Assembly (NCBI RefSeq): GCF_042677005.1
Contig: NZ_JBHTIF010000004.1
Location: 248,001-312,000 of the forward strand
Length of the DNA stretch: 64,000 bases
Source: Lysobacter_I brunescens
GTDB lineage: Bacteria; Pseudomonadota; Gammaproteobacteria; Xanthomonadales; Xanthomonadaceae
Direction of reading: 5' to 3'
Of this stretch, positions 46,633 through 53,271 are shown in pieces. A program made the position numbers and the translations under genes. Each line of letters begins with the position of its first letter. Within the stretch, counting starts at the first letter, position 1. The notes under the pieces were generated by a model. The model was not told where the DNA came from, did not search any database, and saw nothing but the letters and a program-made list of their open reading frames with translations.

Positions 46633-48063
46633 ATGAGCGACACCCAACAATTCGACGTCATCGTCATCGGCGCCGGCCCCGCCGGCTACCACGCCGCCAT
46701 CCGCGCCGCCCAGCTGGGCATGAAGACCGCGTGCATCGACGCCGCGCTCGGCAAGGACGGCAAGCCCGCGCTCGGCGGCACCTGCCTGCGCGTCGGCTGC
46801 ATTCCGTCGAAGGCGCTGCTCGATTCCTCGCGCCAGTTCTGGAACATGGGCCATATCTTCGGCGACCACGGCATCAGCTTCGACAATGCGAAGATCGATG
46901 TCAGCGCGATGGTCGGCCGCAAGGACAAGATCGTCAAGCAGTTCACCGGCGGCATCGCCCAGCTGTTCAAGGCGAACAAGATCACCGCGTTCTACGGCTT
47001 CGGCACCCTGCACGCCGGCAATGTCGTCAAGGTGAAGCAGCACGACGGTTCCGAAGTCGAGCTGAAGGGTACCAACGTCATCCTCGCCGCCGGTTCGGAT
47101 TCGATCGAACTGCCGTTCGCGAAGTTCGATGGCCAGCACATCGTCGACAACGTCGGCGCGCTGGACTTCACCGAAGTGCCCAAGCGCCTCGGCGTGATCG
47201 GCGCCGGCGTGATCGGCCTGGAACTGGGCAGCGTGTGGAACCGCCTCGGCGCCAAGGTCACGATCCTCGAAGCGATGCCCGACTTCCTGGCCGCTGCCGA
47301 TGGCGAAGCCGCGAAGGTCGCCGCGCGCGAGTTCAAGAAGCAGGGCCTCGACATCCAGCTCGGCGCGAAGGTCAGCAAGGCCGAAGTGAAGAACGGCGAA
47401 GTGCACCTGACCTACACCGACGCCAAGGGCGAGCAGAACATCGTCGTCGACAAGCTGCTGGTCGCCGTGGGCCGCAAGGCCGCGAGCAAGGGCCTGCTGG
47501 CCGACGGCACCGGCGTGCAGCTCGACGAGCGCGGCCGCATCGTGGTCGACGAGCACTGCCACACCGGCGTCGACGGCGTCTGGGCGGTCGGCGACTGCGT
47601 CCGTGGCCCGATGCTGGCGCACAAGGGTTTCGAGGAAGGCATTGCGGTGGCCGAGCTGATCGCCGGCCTGCCGGGCCACGTCAACTTCGACACCATCCCG
47701 TGGGTCATCTACACCGAGCCGGAAATCGCCTGGGTCGGCAAGACCGAGGAGCAGTTGAAGGCCGAGGGCATTCCGTACAAGGCCGGCAGCTTCCCGTTCG
47801 CCGCCGTCGGCCGTGCGGTCGCGATGGCCGAACCGGCCGGTTTCGTGAAGGTGCTCGCGCACGCCGAGACCGACCGCGTGCTCGGCATGCACCTGGTCGG
47901 CGCCAACGTCTCCGAACTGGTCCATGAAGGCGTGCTGACCATGGAGTTCAGCGGCTCCGCCGACGACCTCGCCCGCATCTGCCACGCGCATCCGAGCCTC
48001 TCGGAAGCGGTGCACGACGCCGCGATGGCCGTCCACAAGCGGGCGATCCACAAGGCGAACTGA
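46633..48063 (+). CDS. lpd: Dihydrolipoyl dehydrogenase (E3)
   Basis: E3 reoxidises the dihydrolipoyl arm of E2 and reduces NAD+. The 476-residue flavoprotein begins FDVIVIGAGPAGYHAAIRAA (FAD dinucleotide fold). The redox disulfide is in GGTCLRVGCIPSKALL; most relatives have Asn where this has Arg. A second Rossmann motif is GVIGAGVIGLELGSVWNRLG. The C-terminal catalytic block is HAHPSLSEA with the active-site His-Glu pair of the dimer partner. It follows the REP pair; GGGAAG precedes the ATG. A strong terminator closes the operon. Confidence 0.96.
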   Translation: MSDTQQFDVIVIGAGPAGYHAAIRAAQLGMKTACIDAALGKDGKPALGGTCLRVGCIPSKALLDSSRQFWNMGHIFGDHGISFDNAKIDVSAMVGRKDKIVKQFTGGIAQLFKANKITAFYGFGTLHAGNVVKVKQHDGSEVELKGTNVILAAGSDSIELPFAKFDGQHIVDNVGALDFTEVPKRLGVIGAGVIGLELGSVWNRLGAKVTILEAMPDFLAAADGEAAKVAAREFKKQGLDIQLGAKVSKAEVKNGEVHLTYTDAKGEQNIVVDKLLVAVGRKAASKGLLADGTGVQLDERGRIVVDEHCHTGVDGVWAVGDCVRGPMLAHKGFEEGIAVAELIAGLPGHVNFDTIPWVIYTEPEIAWVGKTEEQLKAEGIPYKAGSFPFAAVGRAVAMAEPAGFVKVLAHAETDRVLGMHLVGANVSELVHEGVLTMEFSGSADDLARICHAHPSLSEAVHDAAMAVHKRAIHKAN

Positions 48064-48080
48064 TCCGCCCCACGCACACG

Positions 48081-48106
48081 AAACGGCGCACCTCGGTGCG
48101 CCGTTT
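48081..48106 (+). terminator. Terminator of the suc operon
   Basis: A perfect 12-bp stem AAACGGCGCACC/GGTGCGCCGTTT with a 2-base loop (effectively larger), followed by CGCTTTCGG. It begins 18 bases after the lpd stop. Confidence 0.85.
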
Positions 48107-48144
48107 CGCTTTCGGTCCCCTGAATGTTTCTGCGGAATCCCCCC

Positions 48145-48738
48145 ATGAAATCCATCTGCGTCTATTGCGGCTCCAACGCCGGCAGCAAACCCGCCTATGC
48201 CGAGCGCGCCCGCGCCCTCGGCGCGCGTATCGCCAGCGAAGGCCTGCAGCTGGTCTACGGCGGCGGCAACGTCGGCCTGATGGGCATCGTCGCCGATGCC
48301 GTGCTCGAACACGGTGGCGAAGTCGTCGGCGTCATTCCCGAGCAGCTGGTGCAATGGGAAGTCGCGCACACCGGCGTCACCCGGCTGGAAGTGGTCGCGA
48401 ACATGCACGAACGCAAGGCGCGGATGTTCGACCTCGCCGACGCCTTCGTCGCCCTGCCCGGCGGCTTCGGCACGCTCGACGAGATGTTCGAGATGCTCAC
48501 CTGGCGCCAGCTCGGCCTCGGCCGCAAGCCCTGTGCCTTCCTCGATGTCGACGGCTTCTACGCTCCGCTGATCGGCATGATCGACCGCATGGTCGAGGAA
48601 CGCTTCCTGCACCCCGAACAGCGTCATGACCTCTGGCACGGCGAGGACATCGATACCCTGTTCGCGTGGATGCGCGACTACACCCCCGCACAGGCGGACA
48701 AGTGGCTGGACGAGAAACGGCGGAAGGAGATGCGCTGA
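48145..48738 (+). CDS. LOG-family protein (cytokinin riboside 5'-monophosphate phosphoribohydrolase-like)
   Basis: The 197-residue protein begins MKSICVYCGSNAGSKPAY and has the family signature ALPGGFGTLDEMFEMLTWRQLG (PGGxGTxxE). LVYGGGNVGLMG is the Rossmann-like nucleotide loop. LOG enzymes split the base from nucleoside 5'-monophosphates. In plants this activates cytokinins, while in most bacteria the physiological substrate is uncertain. The ATG at 48145 is preferred over 48124, because the family begins there. It lies directly after the suc terminator. Confidence 0.92.
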   Translation: MKSICVYCGSNAGSKPAYAERARALGARIASEGLQLVYGGGNVGLMGIVADAVLEHGGEVVGVIPEQLVQWEVAHTGVTRLEVVANMHERKARMFDLADAFVALPGGFGTLDEMFEMLTWRQLGLGRKPCAFLDVDGFYAPLIGMIDRMVEERFLHPEQRHDLWHGEDIDTLFAWMRDYTPAQADKWLDEKRRKEMR

Positions 48739-48766
48739 ACGACCTGCGGCATCGTGTGTGTTTGCC

Positions 48767-48792
48767 GTCATCCTCGCGAACGCGAGGACCCA
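48767..48792 (+). repeat. REP-like repeat, left copy beside the GIY-YIG gene
   Basis: The unit GTCA-TCCTCGCG-AA-CGCGAGGA-CCCA forms a hairpin of 8 bp. It has an inverted, near-identical copy at 49265-49290 on the other side of the GIY-YIG gene. Confidence 0.85.
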
Positions 48793-48828
48793 GCCATCAG
48801 CCACGATATCGCTCAGCAAACGCGCTCA

Positions 48829-49128
48829 TCACGACGAGTTGCGCACCAATCCAGGATAGAGATCCGTCCACTCCGGGTTACGCGCTTCGATCAATTCGAT
48901 CTTCCAGCGACGCATCCACCGCTTCATCGCTTTCTCTCGAGTGATCGCCTGTTCCATGGTGTCGTGGCCCTCGAACCAGACCAGGCGATGTACCTCGTAG
49001 CGCATGGTGAAGCCAGCGCAATGGCCGTGCCGGTGTTGCCACAGCCGGCCGATCAGGTCCGACGTCACGCCAATGTAGAGCGTTCCGTTGCGCCGACTGG
49101 CCAGCATGTAGACGCAGGGCGATTTCAT
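48829..49128 (-). CDS. GIY-YIG nuclease superfamily protein
   Basis: This 99-residue single-domain protein starts MKSPCVYMLASRRNGTLYIG. The GIY and YIG positions read VYM and YIG. The catalytic-type Arg is in LIGRLWQHR and the metal-binding Glu is in FEGHDTMEQAITREKAMKRW. Small stand-alone proteins of this type (UPF0213/YhbQ-like) are common, and their biological role is mostly unknown. I chose the ATG at 49128, since the fold starts there. The gene is framed on both sides by inverted copies of one REP-like palindrome, an arrangement discussed in the findings. Confidence 0.88.
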   Translation of the reverse strand: MKSPCVYMLASRRNGTLYIGVTSDLIGRLWQHRHGHCAGFTMRYEVHRLVWFEGHDTMEQAITREKAMKRWMRRWKIELIEARNPEWTDLYPGLVRNSS

Positions 49129-49264
49129 GCATCGCAGCTTCCCGACGCAGTGAGAATTCCGGTATCGGAAAAACCCGCGCATCTGCATCGGACTTCAACG
49201 CATCGCCTATGAACAATCCTGTCCCCGCTGCCAGCGGTGACCGGGCCATACCGCAACGTCGGGA

Positions 49265-49290
49265 TGGGTCCTCGCTTGCGCGAGGATGAC
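49265..49290 (-). repeat. REP-like repeat, right copy beside the GIY-YIG gene
   Basis: Inverted copy of the unit at 48767-48792: TGGG-TCCTCGC-TTGC-GCGAGGA-TGAC. It differs from the left copy at only two positions in the loop. The 250 bases between the GIY-YIG gene and the next gene hold nothing else that I can support. Confidence 0.85.
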
Positions 49291-49378
49291 GACTGAATCT
49301 GTCGCCGTTCGGGCTCACCACGACATCCCCGACCCCGCATGCGATCATGCCCCAATCGAACGCTCAGGATCCCCCGAC

Positions 49379-50377
49379 ATGTCCGTTCCCGGCACCTTCA
49401 ACGCCTTCCGCATCCGCAACGACGCTGCCGGCGGCTACCGCAGCGGCATCGAGGAGACGCGCATCGATGAGCTCGCTCCGGGCGAGATCGTCATCAAGAC
49501 GGCCTACTCCTCGGTCAACTACAAGGACGCGCTGGCCGGCACCGGCGAAGGCAAGATCCTGCGCTTCTTCCCGCTGGTCGGCGGCATCGATGTCGCCGGG
49601 CACGTGGTGTCCTCTACAGATCCGGCCTTTCGCGAAGGCGATGCCGTGCTGGTCACCGGCTGCGGGCTCAGCGAGACCCGCGACGGCGGCTACAGCGAGT
49701 ACGCGCGCATCGAAGCGAAATGGGCAATTCCCCTGCCCGCCGGCCTCAGCCTGCGCGAGAGCATGATTCTCGGCACCGCCGGCTTCACCGCCGCGCTGGC
49801 GCTGCTGCGCATGGAGGACAACCGCCAGTCGCCCGAGCTGGGCCCGCTGGCCGTGACCGGCGCCACCGGCGGCGTGGGCTCGCTGGCGGTCGACATCTTC
49901 ACCCGCGCCGGCTACGAGGTGCATGCGATCAGCGGCAAATCCGAGCATGCCGACTACCTCAAGTCGCTCGGCGCCACCCAGGTACTCGGCCGCGACGTGC
50001 TGGCCGAAGCCCGCCCGCTGGAAGCCGCGCGCTTCGGCGGCGGCCTCGACAACGTCGGCGGCACCATGCTGGCCAGCCTCCTTGCCCGCACGCGCCCCTA
50101 CGGCAACGTCGGCAGCGCCGGGCTCGCCGCGACCGCCGAGCTGCCGACCACGGTCATGCCCTTCATCATCCGCGGCGTGTCCCTGGTCGGCGTGGCCTCG
50201 GCCGGTACCGCCCGCGATATCCGTGACGAAGTCTGGAAGCGCCTGGCAGGGGCGTGGAAGCCTGCGCATCTGGAGACCATCTGCACGCGCGAGGTCGGAC
50301 TCGATGGCCTGCCGGAGGTGTTCGCGGGTATGCTCAAGGGCGGCTCGTTCGGGCGGACGCTGGTCCGCCTGGGCTGA
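49379..50377 (+). CDS. acuI: YhdH/YhfP-type NADPH-dependent quinone oxidoreductase (acrylyl-CoA reductase-like)
   Basis: This 332-residue medium-chain reductase lacks the catalytic zinc ligands, as expected for the YhdH/AcuI group. Blocks typical of the group are AYSSVNYKDALAGTG, PLVGGIDVAGHVVSS, LGTAGFTAALALLRME and VTGATGGVGSLAVDIF (NADPH-binding). AcuI reduces acrylyl-CoA to propionyl-CoA in some bacteria; E. coli YhdH is a homologue. The physiological substrate here is not known. The ATG at 49379 gives the usual length; upstream frame is REP-derived. Confidence 0.88.
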   Translation: MSVPGTFNAFRIRNDAAGGYRSGIEETRIDELAPGEIVIKTAYSSVNYKDALAGTGEGKILRFFPLVGGIDVAGHVVSSTDPAFREGDAVLVTGCGLSETRDGGYSEYARIEAKWAIPLPAGLSLRESMILGTAGFTAALALLRMEDNRQSPELGPLAVTGATGGVGSLAVDIFTRAGYEVHAISGKSEHADYLKSLGATQVLGRDVLAEARPLEAARFGGGLDNVGGTMLASLLARTRPYGNVGSAGLAATAELPTTVMPFIIRGVSLVGVASAGTARDIRDEVWKRLAGAWKPAHLETICTREVGLDGLPEVFAGMLKGGSFGRTLVRLG

Positions 50378-50518
50378 CCGGGGCAGACGGGTCCGGAAGG
50401 GGTTCCGGGCAGGTCCGCATCGGCGGGCCTTGTGCACTGCATCAACAATCCGACGGGGACCGCTTCCGGCCGACAACGGGGGCGACTACACTGGGCACAG
50501 TCTTACAAGGGGTTCCGC

Positions 50519-50890
50519 ATGGCACGCATCCTGATCGTCGACGACTCACCGTCGCAGCTGATGGGCATCCGCCGCATCGTCGAAAAACTCGGACATGAAG
50601 CACTGACCGCTGAAGACGGCGCCGCCGGCGTCGAGGTGGCCAAGCGCGAGATCCCGGACCTGATCCTGATGGACGTGGTCATGCCGAACCTGAACGGCTT
50701 CCAGGCCACGCGCACCATCTCGCGCGAGCCGACCACCAAGCACATTCCGATCGTGCTGGTCACCACCAAGGACCAGGACACCGACCGCGTGTGGGGCATG
50801 CGCCAGGGCGCCAAGGCCTACCTGACCAAGCCCTTCAGCGAAACCGAGCTGTCCGACACGATCACCAAATACGTCTCCGGCCAGGGCTGA
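50519..50890 (+). CDS. Single-domain response regulator, PilH/CheY-like
   Basis: The 123-residue receiver domain starts MARILIVDDSPSQLMGIRRI. Phosphate-accepting Asp is in LILMDVVMPNLNG; the conserved Thr/Lys pair is in LVTTKDQ and LTKPF. VTTKDQDTDRVWGMRQGAKAYLTKPF is very close in pattern to PilH proteins, which modulate type IV pilus twitching. No output domain and no kinase gene are nearby. A TACACT at 50487-50492 could be its -10, and AAGGGG lies 7-8 bases before the ATG. It is followed by a strong terminator. Confidence 0.88.
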   Translation: MARILIVDDSPSQLMGIRRIVEKLGHEALTAEDGAAGVEVAKREIPDLILMDVVMPNLNGFQATRTISREPTTKHIPIVLVTTKDQDTDRVWGMRQGAKAYLTKPFSETELSDTITKYVSGQG

Positions 50891-50914
50891 ATTCCACCCC
50901 TGCTCCGACGCACG

Positions 50915-50941
50915 AAAAAGCCGCCTTGAAGGCGGCTTTTT
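50915..50941. terminator. Strong bidirectional terminator
   Basis: AAAAAGCCGCC and GGCGGCTTTTT form an 11-bp stem with a 5-base loop. It serves the response regulator on the plus strand and the convergent co-chaperone gene on the minus strand. Confidence 0.92.
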
Positions 50942-50959
50942 CCTTTCCGGTCATCGCAT

Positions 50960-51856
50960 TCACGCCCTGCGCCAGTCGTCGCCGAACGCCTCGCGCATCC
51001 GGCGGTACGCCTCGCGCTCGGCCTCGGTGTTCGCGCGCGGTGCCAGCACTTCGAGTTCTACGATCTGGTCGCCGTCGGCCGCGCCGCCGGTGCCCGGCAG
51101 GCCGCGACCGCGCAGGCGCAGACGTCGACCGGCTTCGGAATCGGCCGGGATCTTCAGCTCGACCGCACCGCCGAGCGTCGGCACGCTGACCGTGGCGCCG
51201 AGGGCCGCTTCCCAAGGCGCGACCGGGAGGACGTGGATGATGTTGCGGCCATCGACCTCGAACTGCGGATGCGCGGCGTACTCCACTTCCAGCAGCAGGT
51301 CACCGCCGCCAGGCGCCTGCCCGGCAAGGCGAATCGCCTGCCCGGGCTTGATGCCCCTGGGCACGCGCACGTCGAGCGAACGGCCCGCGACGGTGACGCG
51401 CACCGGCTCGCCGCGATGCACGGCTTCCAGCGGGACCGCGAACTTCGCCCGCATCGCGCCGTCGCCACGCGGCCGCTGTCGGGCACCGGGCCCGGCAGCG
51501 CCGGCCCGACGACCGAACAGTTCCTGGAAGAAATCGCTGAAACCGCCGTTGCCGCCACCGGCGAAGATCTCGTCGAAGTCGACGCCACCGGGGCCGCCGA
51601 AACCGCCCGGCGGTGGCTGTACTTCGTCGCCGGGCCGGTAGCCCCGTGCGCGCAGCTGGTCGTAGGCCTTACGCTTCTCCGGGTCGCGCAGGGCCTCGTA
51701 GGCTTCGTTGACGGCCTTGAACTTCTCCTCGGCACCCGGCTCCTTGCTGACGTCGGGGTGGTACTTGCGCGCGAGCCGGCGGTAGGCGGTCTTGAGCTCC
51801 GCCTCGCCCGCGCCCGGCTCGACGCCGAGGATGTCGTAGTAATCCTTGAATCGCAT
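50960..51856 (-). CDS. cbpA: DnaJ-type co-chaperone, CbpA-like
   Basis: The 298-residue protein has an N-terminal J domain (DYYDILGVEPGAGEAELKTAYR, with the HPD triad in ARKYHPDVSK), a Gly/Phe-rich linker (about residues 75-118, including GGFGGPGGVDF) and the two substrate-binding C-terminal domains without the zinc-finger module. That is the CbpA (class II DnaJ) arrangement. It stimulates DnaK ATPase and delivers unfolded proteins. A TATAGT (minus strand, 51892-51897) may be its -10. The neighbouring Hsp20 gene on the same strand is also heat-shock related. Confidence 0.9.
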   Translation of the reverse strand: MRFKDYYDILGVEPGAGEAELKTAYRRLARKYHPDVSKEPGAEEKFKAVNEAYEALRDPEKRKAYDQLRARGYRPGDEVQPPPGGFGGPGGVDFDEIFAGGGNGGFSDFFQELFGRRAGAAGPGARQRPRGDGAMRAKFAVPLEAVHRGEPVRVTVAGRSLDVRVPRGIKPGQAIRLAGQAPGGGDLLLEVEYAAHPQFEVDGRNIIHVLPVAPWEAALGATVSVPTLGGAVELKIPADSEAGRRLRLRGRGLPGTGGAADGDQIVELEVLAPRANTEAEREAYRRMREAFGDDWRRA

Positions 51857-51935
51857 GACGCGAACACCCGTGGGTTTTCGAATGCGGTGAACTATAGCGG
51901 ACGCGGCATCGCGGATGCGTCGCGTCCGGATGCGC

Positions 51936-51960
51936 GTGACCCGCCTGAGCGGCGGGTCAC
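51936..51960 (-). terminator. Hairpin between hsp20 and cbpA
   Basis: A perfect 10-bp stem GTGACCCGCC/GGCGGGTCAC with a 5-base loop, 75 bases past the hsp20 stop. No T tract follows, so factor-dependent or partial termination is likely. Confidence 0.5.
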
Positions 51961-52034
51961 GTGTGTCGCGATCGGCAGGAAGAGATGCACGATGCGACGG
52001 AAGCGACGCGAGCGGCGTCGCGCGCGTGGCGGAC

Positions 52035-52502
52035 TCAGGACTTGAGCGCGGGGCTGCCGACCTGGATGCGGCGCGGCGTCGACTCGGCGCGCTTGGGAAT
52101 CACGATCTGCAGCACGCCGTTCTGGCCGGATGCGGTGATGCCGTCGGCATCGGCGGTGTCCGGCAGCGCGAATCGGCGATGGAAACTGCCGTAGTTGCGT
52201 TCGATGCGCGAGAAGCGCTCGGACTGCTCGACGGTCTCGCGCTGGCGCTCGCCCTTGATGCTCAGGATGCCCTTGTCCATCAGCACTTCGACATCCTTCG
52301 GATCGATGCCGGGAAGATCGGCGAGGATCAGGAAACGATCGGCCTCTTCCTTGATGTCGACGCGCGGCACCCACTGGCTGGTGACCACCGACGACTCGTC
52401 GGGGTTATCGCCCGTGTTGAGGAAACGGTCGAACATCTGCTTCAGGTCGTCGTGGATGCGTGCCTGGGCGGGCCAGGCCTGCTGGTAGCGCATGAGGCTC
52501 AT
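52035..52502 (-). CDS. Small heat-shock protein, Hsp20/alpha-crystallin family
   Basis: This 155-residue holdase binds denatured proteins in the cytosol. The alpha-crystallin domain spans about residues 44-140: VPRVDIKEEADRFLILADLPGI, DKGILSIKGER, and the closing GVLQIVIPKR (A-x-x-x-n-GVL pattern as NGVLQIVIP). An IxV-like motif (IQV) stands near the C terminus. GGGAGA is 6-7 bases before the ATG at 52502. A sigma-32-type promoter lies 70 bases upstream. The divergent gene is peroxiredoxin. Confidence 0.93.
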   Translation of the reverse strand: MSLMRYQQAWPAQARIHDDLKQMFDRFLNTGDNPDESSVVTSQWVPRVDIKEEADRFLILADLPGIDPKDVEVLMDKGILSIKGERQRETVEQSERFSRIERNYGSFHRRFALPDTADADGITASGQNGVLQIVIPKRAESTPRRIQVGSPALKS

Positions 52503-52571
52503 GGAAATCTCCCGGTAACAATGATGTGTTGGGTCGGTTGTTCGGGGCGAGACGTCATCGCCTTGCAACCG

Positions 52572-52599
52572 AAATAGGCGCTGTACCCGGGATTTCAAG
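52572..52599 (-). promoter_or_regulatory. Sigma-32-type promoter of hsp20
   Basis: On the minus strand the -35 is a perfect CTTGAAA (52593-52599). After a 14-base spacer comes CCTATTT (52572-52578), close to the CCCCATT consensus. It stands 70 bases before the hsp20 ATG. Confidence 0.75.
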
Positions 52600-52704
52600 C
52601 GCGGAGGACTGCCGTTCGTCGTCCCGTCGTTCAGGTTTGCCGATACACTGGCGACGTACCCTACCGGCAACCGAGCCGGTTCCCCCAAGCGCAGGAGCAT
52701 CGAC

Positions 52705-53181
52705 ATGACCATCCAGATCGGCGACCGCATTCCCGAAGTCAACATCAAGCGCATCAACGATGGCGTCGACACCATCGACACCCACGCCTTCTTCGAAGGC
52801 AAGAAGATCGTGCTGTTCTCCGTGCCGGGCGCCTTCACCCCGACGTGTTCGGAAAAGCATCTGCCCGGCTACATCGCGCTGTTCGACGCATTCCGCGACA
52901 AGGGCGTCGGCATCGCCTGCATGTCGGTGAACGATCCTTTCGTGATGAAGGCCTGGGCCGCCAGCCAGAACGCGCCGAGCGAGATGGAAATCCTCGCCGA
53001 CGGCAACGGCGACTTCGCCAAGGCCCTGGGCCTGGAAATGGACGCCAGCGCCTACGGCATGGGCATTCGCAGCAAGCGCTTCGCGATGCTCGTGGACAAC
53101 GGCGTGGTCAAGCAGCTCGAAGTGGAAGCGCCCGGCGAATTCCGCGTGTCGACGGCGGAACACATGCTGACGCTGGTGTAA
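52705..53181 (+). CDS. Peroxiredoxin, Prx5 type
   Basis: This 158-residue thiol peroxidase has the Prx5 signature PGAFTPTCSEKHLPGYI, with the peroxidatic cysteine. FAMLVDNGVVKQLEVEAPGEF is typical of the C-terminal half. It removes hydrogen peroxide and alkyl peroxides using glutathione or glutaredoxin in related proteins; no fused glutaredoxin domain is present here. AGGAG precedes the ATG. It is divergent from hsp20 and followed by a REP palindrome. Confidence 0.94.
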   Translation: MTIQIGDRIPEVNIKRINDGVDTIDTHAFFEGKKIVLFSVPGAFTPTCSEKHLPGYIALFDAFRDKGVGIACMSVNDPFVMKAWAASQNAPSEMEILADGNGDFAKALGLEMDASAYGMGIRSKRFAMLVDNGVVKQLEVEAPGEFRVSTAEHMLTLV

Positions 53182-53190
53182 CTCTGCTGT

Positions 53191-53257
53191 TGTAGAGCCG
53201 AGCTAGCTCCGCTCACCATCTCGGAAAAAGCATGAGCGGAGCAAGCTCCGCTCTACG
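53191..53257. repeat. REP-like inverted repeat between peroxiredoxin and pbpC
   Basis: Two 25-base arms, 53191-53215 and 53233-53257, are nearly perfect inverted copies: TGTAGAGC...CCGCTCA and TGAGCGG...GCTCTACG. Each arm is itself palindromic around AGCTCC/GGAGC. It lies between convergent stops and may end both transcripts. Confidence 0.8.
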
Positions 53258-53271
53258 CGACACGCTCTGGT

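Noticed and set aside
48767..49290. CRISPR-like repeat pair
   Set aside because: Only two copies exist, in inverted orientation around a gene and 470 bases apart; these are REP-like palindromes.
48878..49348. A minus-strand frame overlapping the GIY-YIG gene and the REP unit
   Set aside because: It reads through the repeat and opposite the GIY-YIG codons in another frame; its translation is composition noise.
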